Below are positions 37,366-47,900 of a stretch of 64,000 nt of DNA, one piece after another. The translations under genes were made by a program, and so were the position numbers. The stretch is from NCBI RefSeq assembly GCF_002563895.1, contig NZ_PDJB01000001.1, positions 2,711,501 through 2,775,500 of the forward strand. Direction: 5' to 3'. The notes under the pieces were generated by a model. That model did not search any database. It saw only the letters and a program-made list of their open reading frames with translations, and was not told the origin of the DNA. Source of the stretch: Pseudomonas lurida. GTDB taxonomy: Bacteria > Pseudomonadota > Gammaproteobacteria > Pseudomonadales > Pseudomonadaceae. Numbering within the stretch: position 1 is the stretch's first letter; every line of letters begins with the position of its first letter.

Positions 37366-38343
37366 TCAGTGCTTCCAGGCGAGCGGGTTCACCAGGTTTT
37401 TCGGGCGCTCACCCGCCAACGCCTGCAACAGGTTATCCACGGCACACGTGGCCATCGCTTCCCGGGTCTCATGGGTCGCCGAGCCGATGTGCGGCGTGGC
37501 CACCACATTGTTCAAGCGCAACAACGGGGAATGGTGATCCAGCGGTTCTTTTTCGAACACGTCCAATCCCGCTGCGCGGATCGTGCGTTGTTGCAACGCG
37601 TCCACCAGCGCGGCCTCATCTACCACCTTGCCGCGCGAGATATTGATGAAGATCGTCTCTGGCCCCATCAGCGCGAATTGTTCGGCGCCAATCAGCTTCT
37701 CGGTTTCAGCGGTCAGCGGCAATGTCAGGCAGACAAAGTCGGCCTGTTGCAGCAAATCGTCCAAGCTACGGTACTGCGCGCCGAAACGCGCTTCCACCGC
37801 CGGCTTGGGCGAATGGCTGTGGTAGATCACCGGCATGCCGAAGCCAAAGTGCCCACGCTGGGCCAGGGCTTCGCCGATGCGGCCCATGCCGATGATACCG
37901 AGGGTCTTGCCATGCACGTCGCTGCCAAAGTGCGCCGGGCCGATGTTCTTGCTCCACTGGCCGGCGCGCACCATATCGGCCAGTTCGACCACGCGGCGGG
38001 CGGTGGCCAGGATCAAGGCAAAGCCGGTGTCGGCGGTGGTTTCGGTGAGCACGTCCGGGGTATTGCTGAGCAGGATGCCGCGCCCCGTCAGGTAGTCGAT
38101 ATCGTAGTTGTCCACGCCCACCGACACGCTGGCCACCGCTTCCAGTGCCGGCGCCAGGTCCAGCAGCTTGGCGTCCAGGCGCAGGCTGGCACCCAACAGG
38201 CCGTGGGCGCTGGGCAGGGCATCGCGCAGCTTGGCCAGGCCGGTGTCATCCAGCGCTTCGATCAGCGTAACCTCGGCCTTTTCATGCAGGCGGGCCATCA
38301 GCGGCGCGGAGAGTTTCTTGTACAACACGACAGACTTTTTCAT
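37366..38343 (-). CDS. kguD: 2-ketogluconate-6-phosphate reductase
   Basis: 325-aa D-isomer 2-hydroxyacid dehydrogenase that reduces 2-keto-6-phosphogluconate to 6-phosphogluconate with NADPH. Rossmann motif GKTLGIIGMGRIGEALAQR is near residue 150; catalytic SVGVDNYDIDYL, NISRGKVVDEAALVDAL (Arg) and TPHIGSATHETREAM (His) are present. It is last in kguEKTD; its ATG overlaps the kguT stop (ATGA). Operon context separates it from similar glyoxylate/2-ketogluconate reductases. Confidence 0.92.
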   Translation of the reverse strand: MKKSVVLYKKLSAPLMARLHEKAEVTLIEALDDTGLAKLRDALPSAHGLLGASLRLDAKLLDLAPALEAVASVSVGVDNYDIDYLTGRGILLSNTPDVLTETTADTGFALILATARRVVELADMVRAGQWSKNIGPAHFGSDVHGKTLGIIGMGRIGEALAQRGHFGFGMPVIYHSHSPKPAVEARFGAQYRSLDDLLQQADFVCLTLPLTAETEKLIGAEQFALMGPETIFINISRGKVVDEAALVDALQQRTIRAAGLDVFEKEPLDHHSPLLRLNNVVATPHIGSATHETREAMATCAVDNLLQALAGERPKNLVNPLAWKH

Positions 38344-39632
38344 GAGGTCTTTACCTTCAACTCCAGGGTGGGCACGGGCGAGCGGTCGCTGGCGCCGGGC
38401 TTGAGGAAAATGGTCAGCACCACCGACAGCATCAACGCACCGCTCATCAACAGGTACGAGGCGCCAGGCGAGCCGGTGCTGCTATTGAGGTAGCCCACCA
38501 GGTACGAACCACCGAACGAACCAAGGGCTCCCATGCTGTTGATCAGCGCCATGGCGCCACCGGCGACATTGGCCGGGAGGATTTCCGGGACGATGGCGAA
38601 AAATGGGCCATAGGGCGCGTACATACAGGCGCCGGCAATCACCAGCAGGGTGTAGGACCACCAGAAGTGTTCGGCGCCCAGCACGTAGGACGCATAGAAC
38701 GCGATGGAGGCAATCAGCAGCGGCGGCCACACAAAGCGCTTACGTTTTTGCAGTTTGTCCGAGCCCCAGGACACCACCAGCATGCCAATCACCGCTGCCA
38801 GATACGGCAGCGCCGACAGCCAGCCTGCCTCGACCATGTCCATCTGCAGGCCGGCCTTGAGGATCGACGGCAGCCACAGTACAAAGCCATACACACCAAT
38901 GCTCCAGCAGAAGAACTGCAAAGCCAGGATGATCACCTTGGGCGAGCGAAAGGCTTCGGCGTAGTTCTTCACCGCCTTGATGCCCACCTGCTCGGCGGCC
39001 AGGGCCGTTTCCAGGTTGTGCTTTTCGCTGTCGCTGAGCCATTTGGCATCCTTTGGACGCTCATCGGCCAGTTTCCACCAGATAAAAGCCCACAGCACCG
39101 CTGGCAGGCCTTCGATGATGAACATCCAGCGCCAGCTGAAATGCTGCACGAGGTAACCTGACACCACCGACATCCACAGCATGGTTACCGGGTTGCCGAG
39201 GATCAGGAAGGTATTGGCGCGGGAGCGTTCGGCACGGGTGAACCAGTGGCACAGGTACACCAGCATCGCCGGCATCACCGCGGCTTCCACCACCCCCAGC
39301 ATGAAGCGAATCACAATCAGCATGTAGGCGTTGGACACCACGCCGGTCAGGGTGGCCAGGCCGCCCCAGAGGATCAGGCTGACAAAAATCAGCTTCTTGA
39401 CGCTGCGCTTTTGCGCATAGATCGCCCCCGGCACCTGGAAGAAAAAGTAACCGAGGAAAAACAGCGCACCCAGCAACGACGACATGCCGGGCGTGATCAT
39501 CAGGTCTTCGGCCATCCCGGAGGCAGCGGCGAAGCCATAGTTGGCGCGGTCCAGGTACGCCAGGCTGTAGGTGATAAAAACGATGGGCATGATGTACCAC
39601 CAACGGCGGGTGGCGAGTTTCACGGTGTCCAT
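38340..39632 (-). CDS. kguT: 2-ketogluconate transporter (MFS)
   Basis: A 430-aa major facilitator of the anion:cation symporter family with 12 helices. It begins RRWWYIMPIVFITYSLAYLDRANYGFAAASGM (family Y-x-DR motif). VQHFSWRWMFIIEGLPAVLWAFIWWKLADERPKDAKWLS marks the end of TM6 and the central loop. It imports 2-ketogluconate. Third gene in the kgu operon, 45 bp after kguK. Confidence 0.92.
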   Translation of the reverse strand: MDTVKLATRRWWYIMPIVFITYSLAYLDRANYGFAAASGMAEDLMITPGMSSLLGALFFLGYFFFQVPGAIYAQKRSVKKLIFVSLILWGGLATLTGVVSNAYMLIVIRFMLGVVEAAVMPAMLVYLCHWFTRAERSRANTFLILGNPVTMLWMSVVSGYLVQHFSWRWMFIIEGLPAVLWAFIWWKLADERPKDAKWLSDSEKHNLETALAAEQVGIKAVKNYAEAFRSPKVIILALQFFCWSIGVYGFVLWLPSILKAGLQMDMVEAGWLSALPYLAAVIGMLVVSWGSDKLQKRKRFVWPPLLIASIAFYASYVLGAEHFWWSYTLLVIAGACMYAPYGPFFAIVPEILPANVAGGAMALINSMGALGSFGGSYLVGYLNSSTGSPGASYLLMSGALMLSVVLTIFLKPGASDRSPVPTLELKVKTS

Positions 39633-39677
39633 GGGGTTGCTCCTGAGCTTGTTGTAGTTGTGGCAACAGGTAATGGG

Positions 39678-40619
39678 TTAGGCAACGGATCGACTGGGTA
39701 ACTCAGAACGGGTGGGCAAACCTTCCATGTCGCCGCGGCTCTGCACGGCACGGCTGCCGATCCAGTTGCCGCGCTCTACCGCCTCGCGAAAGCCGAGGTT
39801 TTCGAGCAGCGCGCTGATCATGCCCACGGCAAAGCCGTCACCGGCGCCGACCGTGTCCACCACGGTGTCCACGCGCACGGCGGCGACAAAGCCCTGGTCC
39901 ATCTGGGTGCGGTAGTAGGCGCCGTCGGGTCCAAGCTTGATCGCCACGGCTTCGGCGCCCTGGTCGAGGTAAAACGCGGCAATGTCGGCCGGGTCATCGA
40001 AGCCAGTGAGCAGGCGGCCTTCGCCCAGGCCCGGCAGGACCCAATCGGCCAGGCCGGCGAGGGCGTTGATTTCGCGGACCATTGTCTGTTGGTTGGCCCA
40101 CAGCGACGGACGCAGGTTGGGATCGAACGACACGCTGCGCCCGGCCTTGCGCATTTGCGTCATCAGCTCGACGGACAACTCGTGTGTCGCGGCCGACAAC
40201 GCCGGTGGAATACCCGTGGCATGCAGGTGTCGGGCTTGCAGCAGTGCGGGGCTGATCGCAGCGATGGACAAGTGACTGGCCGCCGAACCTTTGCGGAAAT
40301 ACTCCACCTGCGGATCATCCCCGGCTTCCTCGCGGGACTTGAGCTGAAAACCGGTGGGGTGCAACGGGTCGACCGCCACATGCCGGCAATCCAGGCCTTC
40401 CCTGGTCAGGGTGTCGACCACAAAGCGCCCGAGTGAATCATTGCCCACCCGGCTTAGCCAGGCCACGTTGAAGCCCAGGCGCGAGAGGCCAATGGCGACG
40501 TTGCTGTCGGCCCCGGCAATGCGCTTGTGAAACTGCGCGACCTGGGCGAGCTCGCCAGTCTGCTCGGCGACGAACATCGCCATGGTTTCACCAAACGAGA
40601 GGATATCGATGTCAGACAT
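39678..40619 (-). CDS. kguK: 2-ketogluconate kinase (PfkB family)
   Basis: 313 aa from ATG 40619, which overlaps the kguE stop by 8 bases (ATGTCTGA). PfkB/ribokinase motifs: [26 protein letters not shown] at the N-terminus and [19 protein letters not shown] with the catalytic Asp at the C-terminus. It phosphorylates 2-ketogluconate at C6. A longer frame to 40694 is rejected because it runs into kguE. Confidence 0.92.
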   Translation of the reverse strand: MSDIDILSFGETMAMFVAEQTGELAQVAQFHKRIAGADSNVAIGLSRLGFNVAWLSRVGNDSLGRFVVDTLTREGLDCRHVAVDPLHPTGFQLKSREEAGDDPQVEYFRKGSAASHLSIAAISPALLQARHLHATGIPPALSAATHELSVELMTQMRKAGRSVSFDPNLRPSLWANQQTMVREINALAGLADWVLPGLGEGRLLTGFDDPADIAAFYLDQGAEAVAIKLGPDGAYYRTQMDQGFVAAVRVDTVVDTVGAGDGFAVGMISALLENLGFREAVERGNWIGSRAVQSRGDMEGLPTRSELPSRSVA

Positions 40620-41394
40620 GCGCGTTCTCCGCACGGGGTTGGCCCAGCAGGGCGAGGGTGGCGACTTGCTGCGCGGTGACCGCGACCAGGTCATCGCCTT
40701 GCAGCGGAAATTCCACCGCCCGGGTAATACCTTGAGTCATGTGCTTGAGCAGTTGTTCCCACAGGTGCAGGTCGGTGGCGCCAGGCGGCAGGGCAACCAG
40801 CTTGCCGTCGGCGCGACGGGCCACGGCCTTGCAGTGCAGGTAATCCACATGCCTGCCGAGCAGGCGCGCGGCGGTAAGGGCAGACTGGTCCTGCCACTGC
40901 CAGTTGCCGATATCGAAGGTCATCTTCACCGGCAGGCCGAGCCGCTCCACTTCGCTGAAGAAGCGTTGCATTGGCTCGATCCGGCCGCCCTGCAGGGTCT
41001 GGTCATTTTCCACCAGCAACTGCACTGGGTGGCGGTTGAGCAGGGCGTGCAGGCTCTCCAGGTCATTGGTGTCGGTGAAGTAGCCGAGTGAGACCTTGAG
41101 CCAGCGCGCACCAAAGGCCTGGGCCCGATCCAGGGTCGCCGCCAGCTCGGCATTCGGTTGGGCGCGGCCGGCGACCCACAGTTCCAGGGGCGATGAGAAC
41201 ACCGATTCCAGACCCTGCCCGGCAGCGGCCTGGGCCAGTTCATCGGGTTGCTCGACCGTCAGCAATTCTTCACGCCATTCGATGCGTTGGGCGCCGGCGG
41301 CCGCCAGCAACTCGACAAAACTCAATTGGCCCTGCTGGCGGACAAGGTCGGCGCCGTAGCTGGAAAGGCTGATGGAGACGGGGTACTTATGCAT
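40612..41394 (-). CDS. kguE: KguE, sugar-phosphate isomerase/epimerase-like TIM barrel
   Basis: 260 aa of the xylose-isomerase-like TIM-barrel superfamily: [26 protein letters not shown] (metal-binding Glu), [10 protein letters not shown] (metal-binding Asp) and VDYLHCKAV (His). First gene of the kgu operon, directly behind a PtxS operator at 41408-41421. Its exact role in 2-ketogluconate use is not settled in what I know of the family. Confidence 0.88.
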   Translation of the reverse strand: MHKYPVSISLSSYGADLVRQQGQLSFVELLAAAGAQRIEWREELLTVEQPDELAQAAAGQGLESVFSSPLELWVAGRAQPNAELAATLDRAQAFGARWLKVSLGYFTDTNDLESLHALLNRHPVQLLVENDQTLQGGRIEPMQRFFSEVERLGLPVKMTFDIGNWQWQDQSALTAARLLGRHVDYLHCKAVARRADGKLVALPPGATDLHLWEQLLKHMTQGITRAVEFPLQGDDLVAVTAQQVATLALLGQPRAENAHV

Positions 41395-41407
41395 TGTTGT
41401 TTACCTC

Positions 41408-41421
41408 TGAAACCGGTTTCA
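41408..41421. promoter_or_regulatory. PtxS operator upstream of kguE
   Basis: Perfect 14-bp palindrome TGAAACCGGTTTCA, the known PtxS binding sequence, 14 nt before the kguE start. The operator is released by 2-ketogluconate in the known system. Confidence 0.9.
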
Positions 41422-41465
41422 TTTTTTTACGCACACCAAAACGGTAGTGACCGGGAAGCCGGCGC

Positions 41466-42485
41466 CTACGGGAGGGTTGTGGAGCCTCGGATGATCAGCT
41501 GGGGCAGGAAATCCAGGGTGCGTGTTGGCGTCGTGTCACCACGCAGGCGCTTGAGCAAACAGTCGAAGGCACTGGCGCCAATCGCCTCGGTCGGCTGGGC
41601 GAGGGCAGTGATGCCCGTGCCCACCAGCGGGTACCAGTCGAGGTCATCCAGGGCGATCAGGCCCACGTCCTCGAACAGCGTGCAGCCCAAGTGTTTCAGC
41701 GCACGGGTACAGGCCAGCGCAGCGACGCCATTGGCGCAGAAAACGGCCTTGGGACCTGGGGTCGCAAGAAAGGTTTGCAGACGGTGCTCCAGCTCGCTGT
41801 CCAGTTCCAGCACCGTCCCGGCCAATGCCGGACGGCGGGCGATCTCGGCCTTGAAACTGTCCCGGCGCTCCAATCGCGAGCTGGTGCCATCGGTGGCTTC
41901 GCTCACCATCAGCACGTGGCGATACCCCTGTTGCTCCAAGTGGTCCACGGCTATGCGCACGGCCGCCGGGTTGTCCAGGCCGACCAGGTCGCTGTGCAGC
42001 GGCTCGACCTTGCGGTCCACCAGCACCAGCGGCATTTCGCGCTGCAGTTCAAGCAACTGGTCGAGGTGATGGCCGAGGGTGTTCACGATCAGGCCTTCGA
42101 TGTTGTACGAACGCAGCGCGGCCAGGTGCTGGCGCTCCTGCTCGTCATCACGGTCGGTGTTGCACACCACCAGGCTGTAGCCGTGCTGGCGGCAGGCGGT
42201 CTCGACGCCGTGCATCACGGCAATGGAATAGGGGTTGCGGATATCGGCCACCAGCATGCCGATCAGCCGTGTACGCCCGCGTTTCAAACCGCGGGCCATC
42301 TGGTTGGGGCGGTAGCCGAGTTGTTCGATGGCCTGTTCGATGCGCAGGGCAATGGCATCGGAGAGCAAGGCGCGGTCGTCGCCGATAAAGCGCGACACGC
42401 TCGCCTTGGACACACCGGCGCGCTCGGCCACATCAAGCATGGTCACGCGGCTGCGCTGGGCGGCAGAAAAATTGTTCACGGTCAT
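41466..42485 (-). CDS. ptxS: LacI-family regulator PtxS
   Basis: 339 aa. N-terminal HTH VTMLDVAERAGVSKASVSRFIGDDRALLSD and hinge GYRPNQMARGLKRGRTRLIG, followed by a sugar-binding periplasmic-protein-like domain (LIGMLVADIRNPYSIAVMHGVETACRQHGYSLVVCNTD). It represses kguEKTD and itself, with 2-ketogluconate as inducer (known from P. aeruginosa and P. putida). Perfect operators lie on both sides of the gene. Confidence 0.93.
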   Translation of the reverse strand: MTVNNFSAAQRSRVTMLDVAERAGVSKASVSRFIGDDRALLSDAIALRIEQAIEQLGYRPNQMARGLKRGRTRLIGMLVADIRNPYSIAVMHGVETACRQHGYSLVVCNTDRDDEQERQHLAALRSYNIEGLIVNTLGHHLDQLLELQREMPLVLVDRKVEPLHSDLVGLDNPAAVRIAVDHLEQQGYRHVLMVSEATDGTSSRLERRDSFKAEIARRPALAGTVLELDSELEHRLQTFLATPGPKAVFCANGVAALACTRALKHLGCTLFEDVGLIALDDLDWYPLVGTGITALAQPTEAIGASAFDCLLKRLRGDTTPTRTLDFLPQLIIRGSTTLP

Positions 42486-42511
42486 CGACCTTCTATTTTT
42501 ATTGGAATGAC

Positions 42512-42525
42512 TGAAACCGGTTTCA
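42512..42525. promoter_or_regulatory. PtxS operator upstream of ptxS
   Basis: Second perfect TGAAACCGGTTTCA palindrome, 27 nt before the ptxS start. It indicates autoregulation. Confidence 0.9.
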
Positions 42526-42587
42526 GGAAACCATCAAAACGGGAAAGTCGTCAAGCAGTTGTAGGACAAAGTCAGATAGCCGGTGCG

Positions 42588-43187
42588 TCAAACCACCACA
42601 CCCAGCCAGGTCGCACCCAGCAGCAACACCGCCATACTGCGGTTGAAGCGCTGCGTGGCCTTGGCCGACCGAAACACCTGTGCCGATCCGACGCCCAGCA
42701 GCGCCCACGTGCCCAGGCATGGCAGCGAGATCAGGAAAAATATCAGTGACAGGTACACCACCTGGCTCTGGCGCTCCTCACCATTGCCAGCAAAGACGCT
42801 CACAACCGCGAGCGCCATCATCCACGTTTTCGGGTTGATCAACTGCAGGCTGGCGGCGCCGATCAGGCCCAGGGGTTTTTGGCTCGCATCGACGTCGATG
42901 GTTTGCGCCGGGGCGCTGAATATCTGCCAGGCCAGGTAACTCAGCCAGGCGACGCCGATCCATTGCATGGCGGTTTGTACCTTGGGCACGTGCACCCATG
43001 ACTGGCCAACGCCTGAACCCACCAGCAGCACGAGCCCCGCGGCACCGAGACAGGCGCCCAGGATGATAGGCAGCGCCGCCTTGAAACCGTAACGGGCACT
43101 GTGGCTCAGCACCAGGATATTGGTGGGGCCGGGTGTGATCGACGCGACAAAGGCAAACAGCGTAAAGGGCATAAACGTGGACAGCAT
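42588..43187 (-). CDS. LysE/RhtB-family amino-acid exporter
   Basis: 199 aa, about six membrane helices, with the family start FVASITPGPTNILVLSHSARYGFKAALPIILGACLGAA and the central LINPKTWMMALAVVSVF motif. It exports amino acids or derivatives; substrate unknown. It sits 54 bp downstream of an AraC regulator transcribed in the same direction, which probably controls it. Confidence 0.9.
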   Translation of the reverse strand: MLSTFMPFTLFAFVASITPGPTNILVLSHSARYGFKAALPIILGACLGAAGLVLLVGSGVGQSWVHVPKVQTAMQWIGVAWLSYLAWQIFSAPAQTIDVDASQKPLGLIGAASLQLINPKTWMMALAVVSVFAGNGEERQSQVVYLSLIFFLISLPCLGTWALLGVGSAQVFRSAKATQRFNRSMAVLLLGATWLGVVV

Positions 43188-43241
43188 GGTGGATGACTCC
43201 GATAAACCAGATGATGGAGTCGATCTTCACAAGCCCGCGTG

Positions 43242-44081
43242 CTACCTGTCTGGAAGATTTGAGCAGCGTTTGCGGTAGGCGGCGGGCGTAAGGCCGTAGG
43301 CGCGCACGAACCAGCGGCCGAGGTGGCTCTGGTCGGCAAAGCCCAATGCAATCGCTACATCCGCCGGTTGCTCGCCGTTGGCCAGCAAGTGCCGGGCCCG
43401 CGCCAGGCGCAGTTGCACCAGGTAAGCGTGAGGCGGCAGGCCAAACGCGCTCTTGAAGGCGCGGGTCAGGCGGAACCGGTCGACGCTGCAGGCCAGGGCC
43501 AGTTCGTCCATGCCCACATCCATGTGCAAGTGGGCATGCAGGTATTCCCGGGCCTTGTGGGCCACCTGCGGCAGGCGCGGGTCCTCACGGTAGCGGGTGC
43601 GCCAGTAGAGTTGCCCGGTGAGGCGTTCCAGCAATTGGTCCATGGCACGTTGGCGCACGATGCGCAGTTCGCCGCTGTGCAGGGTCTGGAAGGCTTGGCT
43701 GGTGGCCAGGGCCAGGCGTGGGTCACTGGCCAAGGTGCTGGCAAACGCCAGCTGGCTGCCTGGCGGCGCCTCTTCGAACACCGCACTCACTTCGCGCGCC
43801 AACCAGTGTGGGTCGAGGTAGAGCATATGGTAAGTGAACCCGTCGGCAGTGGGCGCATCGCCATCATGCAACTCGCCGGGTTCCACCAGGAACACCTGGC
43901 CGGGCACGCTGTTGTGGCGGGTGCGGCGGCAGTTGAATTGCTGCACGCCTTGTTCGGTGACGCCGATCAGGTAGCTGTCGTGCCAATGCGGGTCGTACGC
44001 ATGGCCTTCGAAGTGCGCGCGCAAGGTCTCGATACCGGTGTCGGCGTCCTGGGACAGGTCGATCCAATTGTGCGCGGCCAT
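43242..44081 (-). CDS. AraC-family regulator with N-terminal cupin
   Basis: 279 aa. The N-terminal cupin HWHDSYLIGVTEQGVQQFNCR...LVEPGELHDG (residues ~30-75) precedes a C-terminal double HTH: HLHMDVGMDELALACSVDRFRLTRAFKSAFGLPPHAYLVQLRLARARHLLA and DVAIALGFADQSHLGRWFVRAYGLTPAAYR. Likely activates the downstream LysE exporter in response to a small ligand (inference from pairing). Confidence 0.9.
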   Translation of the reverse strand: MAAHNWIDLSQDADTGIETLRAHFEGHAYDPHWHDSYLIGVTEQGVQQFNCRRTRHNSVPGQVFLVEPGELHDGDAPTADGFTYHMLYLDPHWLAREVSAVFEEAPPGSQLAFASTLASDPRLALATSQAFQTLHSGELRIVRQRAMDQLLERLTGQLYWRTRYREDPRLPQVAHKAREYLHAHLHMDVGMDELALACSVDRFRLTRAFKSAFGLPPHAYLVQLRLARARHLLANGEQPADVAIALGFADQSHLGRWFVRAYGLTPAAYRKRCSNLPDR

Positions 44082-44154
44082 ACATCACCGAAACGGAATA
44101 CGTGAGGCTATTAGCGCCCAGCACTGGATGGGCGTCTAGAAGGTTTGTGCAGCC

Positions 44155-44796
44155 TCAACCGAACAAGCCAGCGGCGATATTGATCGAGAACCCCAGGATC
44201 GCCGTGTTGAACAGAAACCCGATCAACGATTGCCCCAGCACCACCTTGCGCATGCCGCGGGTGGCAACCCCGACATCGGAGGTCTGCACCGCCACGCCGA
44301 TGGTGAAGGAGAAGTACAGGAAGTCCCAATAGTTGGGGGTCAGCAAGCCTTCGGCAAAGCGCAACGCCGGTTCCTTGCCATCCCAGGTGTAATAGAGGCG
44401 GGCGTAATGCACGCTGAAAATCACCCCGATCAGCAACCACGAACCGATCACCGTGAGCCCGGTAAACCCGTAGTGCAGCAGGCGTTCGGAGGCGGCCAGG
44501 TCCTTGCTGCCTACCAGTTCGAAGGTGATGGTCGCCAGGCTGGCGATGGCTGCGATACACACCGTGAACAGCACCAGCCCGGCGTTTTCATCCTCGATTT
44601 CGGCGATACGCTTCACATCCGCAGCCTTGGCGCGACGCGTCAGCCATAGCATCAGCACCAGGTAGGTCCACACGCCGGCGTTCCAGCCGATGAGGATTTT
44701 GCTGGCGAGCGTGTCAGCCGGCGCCAGGATGCCCACGGCAATGCCCAGCACGGCGGCGGCGGAGAGGCGAGGGTGGGTGCGGGCGAGGAAGGGCAT
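44155..44796 (-). CDS. DUF1345 membrane protein
   Basis: 213 aa with about five hydrophobic segments. Conserved block: [25 protein letters not shown] and [57 protein letters not shown]. This resembles the pore-like end of two-TM potassium channels (TSDVG in place of a selectivity filter), a resemblance noted by eye only. Function unknown. Confidence 0.88.
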   Translation of the reverse strand: MPFLARTHPRLSAAAVLGIAVGILAPADTLASKILIGWNAGVWTYLVLMLWLTRRAKAADVKRIAEIEDENAGLVLFTVCIAAIASLATITFELVGSKDLAASERLLHYGFTGLTVIGSWLLIGVIFSVHYARLYYTWDGKEPALRFAEGLLTPNYWDFLYFSFTIGVAVQTSDVGVATRGMRKVVLGQSLIGFLFNTAILGFSINIAAGLFG

Positions 44797-44834
44797 GGCG
44801 GCTCACAGACAGTCATTTGTGAGCACCATAACCC

Positions 44835-44923
44835 CTGTAGGCGCTGGCGTGCCAGCGATGGCATCTACTCGGTGAGCCTGACAGGCCGAGGTGTCTGCAT
44901 CGCGGGCAAGCCCGCTCCTACAC
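44835..44923. repeat. REP doublet (REPIN-like)
   Basis: CTGTAGGCGCTGGCGTGCCAGCGATGGC at the left and GCATCGCGGGCAAGCCCGCTCCTACAC at the right, inverted with respect to each other, just after the RND transporter stop. Confidence 0.65.
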
Positions 44924-44938
44924 GGGGTGGGGCGTTGA

Positions 44939-47900
44939 TCAGTCGGGTGTGTGGCGCTTGCGCACCCGTTTCATCACCACCACAAAGAACACCGGCACGA
45001 ACACCACCGCCAGCGTCGCGGTGATCATCCCGCCAATGACACCCGTGCCAATCGCCTGTTGGCTGGCCGAACTGGCCCCGGTGGCAATCGCCAGCGGCAC
45101 CACGCCGAGGATGAACGCCAGGGACGTCATGATGATCGGCCGCAACCTGAGGCGCGCGGCCTTCAACGTGGCGGTGATCAAGTCTTCACCCTGGTCGTAC
45201 AGGTCCTTGGCGAATTCGATGATCAGGATCGCGTTCTTCGCCGACAGGCCGATGATGGTGATCAAGCCGACCTTGAAGAACACATCATTGGGCATGCCGC
45301 GCAAGGACACCGCCAGTACCGCACCGAGTACGCCCAACGGTACCACCAGCAACACCGATGTCGGGATCGACCAGCTTTCATACAACGCCGCCAGGCACAG
45401 GAACACGATCAGCAGCGACAAGCCCAGCAACAAGGGCGCCTGGGCGCCGGACAGGCGTTCCTGCAAGGACAGCCCGGTCCACTCCTGGCCCAGGCCGGCT
45501 GGCAATTGGCTGACCAGGCGCTGGATTTCATCCATCGCCTCACCGGTACTGTGGCCAGGTGCCGCTTCGCCAGAAATCGCGATGGCCGGGTAGCCGTTGT
45601 AACGGGTCAATTGCGCCGGACCCTGGGTCCATTTGGCTTCGACAAATGCCGACAGCGGCACCATTTTGCCATCGTTGTTGCGCACATTGATCTTCATCAA
45701 GTCCGCCACCTGGCTACGCTGGTCGCCTTCGGCCTGCACCACCACGCGCTGCATGCGGCCCTGGTTGGGGAAGTCGTTGACGTAGGCCGAACCGATGGCC
45801 GAGGACAGCACATTGCCGACGTCAGCAAACGATACACCCAACGCATTGGCCTGTTTGCGGTCCACCTCCAGCTGCACTTGCGGTGCCTCGGCCAGGGCGC
45901 TTTCGCGCACGTTGGCGAGGATCGGGCTTTTCTCGGCGGCCGCCAGCAACTCGGTGCGTGCCGCCATCAACGCGGCATGGCCGACGCCTCCACGGTCCTG
46001 CAGGCGGAACTCAAAGCCGCTGGACGTGCCCAGGCCATCCACCGGCGGCGGCAGGATCGCATAGGCAATCGCGTCCTTGAGCTCGCTGAAGGCCATGTTG
46101 GCGCGGTCGGCAATCGACGCGGCGGAATCATCGCTGCCGCGCTCCGACCAATCCTTGAGCGTGGTAAACGCCAGCGCCGCGTTCTGCCCCGAGCCGGAGA
46201 AACTGAAGCCCATGATCATGGTGGTATCACCCACGCCTGGTTCCTCGGCGTTATGCGCTTCGATCTGCTCGGCCACCTGCACCGTGCGATTCTTGCTCGC
46301 GCCGGGCGGCAGTTGGATATCGGTGATGGTGTAGCCCTGGTCTTCCACCGGCAGGAACGAGGAGGGCAGGCGGCTGAACATCCACCCCAGGCCCACCAGC
46401 AGCACCAGGTAGATCAGCAGGTAGCGGCCGCTGCGCTTGAGGGCATAGGCCACCCAGCCTTCATAACGATCGGTGAGCTGCTCGAAGCGGTGGTTGAACC
46501 AGCCGAAGAAACCGCCCTTGGCATGGTGCTCGCCCTTGGCAATCGGCTTGAGCAAGCTCGCGCACAGGGCTGGGGTCAGGGTCAGGGCGAGGAACGCCGA
46601 GAACAGGATCGACGTGGCCATCGACAGCGAGAATTGCTGGTAAATCACCCCCACCGAGCCCGCCATGAACGCCATTGGCAGGAACACCGCGACCAGTACC
46701 AGGGTGATGCCGATGATGGCGCCGGTGATCTGGCCCATGGCTTTTTTCGTCGCCGCCTTGGGTGACAGGCCTTCGGTGGCCATGATCCGCTCGACGTTCT
46801 CCACCACCACGATCGCATCGTCCACCAGGATACCGATCGCCAGCACCATGCCGAACATGGTCAGCACGTTGATGGAAAAGCCCAGCAACAACATGGTGGC
46901 GAAGGTGCCCATCAGCGCAATCGGCACCACCAGGGTCGGGATCAGCGTGTAGCGCACGTTCTGCAGGAACAGGAACATCACCGCGAACACCAGGGCCATT
47001 GCCTCAAGCAGCGTGTAGACCACCTTGGTGATCGAGACTTTGACGAACGGCGAGGTGTCGTACGGGATCTTGTATTCCACATTGGCCGGGAAGTAGCGCG
47101 ACAACTCGTCCATTTTCGCCCGCACCAGGGTGGCGGTGCTCAGCGCGTTGGCACCGGGCGACAGTTGCACGCTGACGGCGGTGGATGGCTTGCCATTCAG
47201 GCGCGTGGAAAACTGGTATTCCTGGCTGCCGATTTCCACTCGCGCCACGTCGCCGACGCGCACGGTGGAACCGTCCGGGTTGGCCTTGAGCACAATGTCT
47301 GCGAATTCGGCCGGGGTCGACAACTGGCCCTTGACCAGGATCGCCGCAGTGATTTCCTGGGTCTTGGTACCGGGCAGATCACCGATGCTGCCCGCCGACA
47401 CCTGGGCGTTCTGCGCGCTGATCGCGGCATTCACGTCGGCCGGGGTCAAGTTGAAACCGATCAGTTTCTGCGGGTCGATCCAGATGCGCATTGCACGTTC
47501 GGCACCGTACAGCTGCGCCTTGCCCACGCCATCGAGGCGCTTGAGTTCGTTCATCACGTTGCGCGCCAGGTAATCGCTGAGCGCCACGTCATCGAGCTTG
47601 CCGTCGCTGGAGGTCAGCGTCACCAGCAACAGGAAGCCGGCGGAGACTTTCTCCACCTGCAAGCCTTGCTGGGTCACCGCCTGGGGCAGGCGCGGCTCCA
47701 CGGCCTTGAGTCGGTTCTGCACGTCGACCTGGGCCATCTCCGGGTCGGTGCCGGGCTGGAACGTCGCGGTGATGGTGGCCGAGCCCAGGCTGCTCTGGGA
47801 TTCGAAGTACAGCAGGTGATCGGCGCCGTTCAGTTCCTGCTCGATCAGGCTGACCACGCTTTCGTCCAGGGTCTGGGCCGAGGCACCGGGGTACACGGCA

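Noticed and set aside
44951..46765. 604-aa + strand open frame opposite the RND transporter
   Set aside because: It lies wholly antisense to a clear RND pump, has His/Gln/Arg/Gly-rich low-complexity composition and no domain. It is a GC-rich shadow frame.
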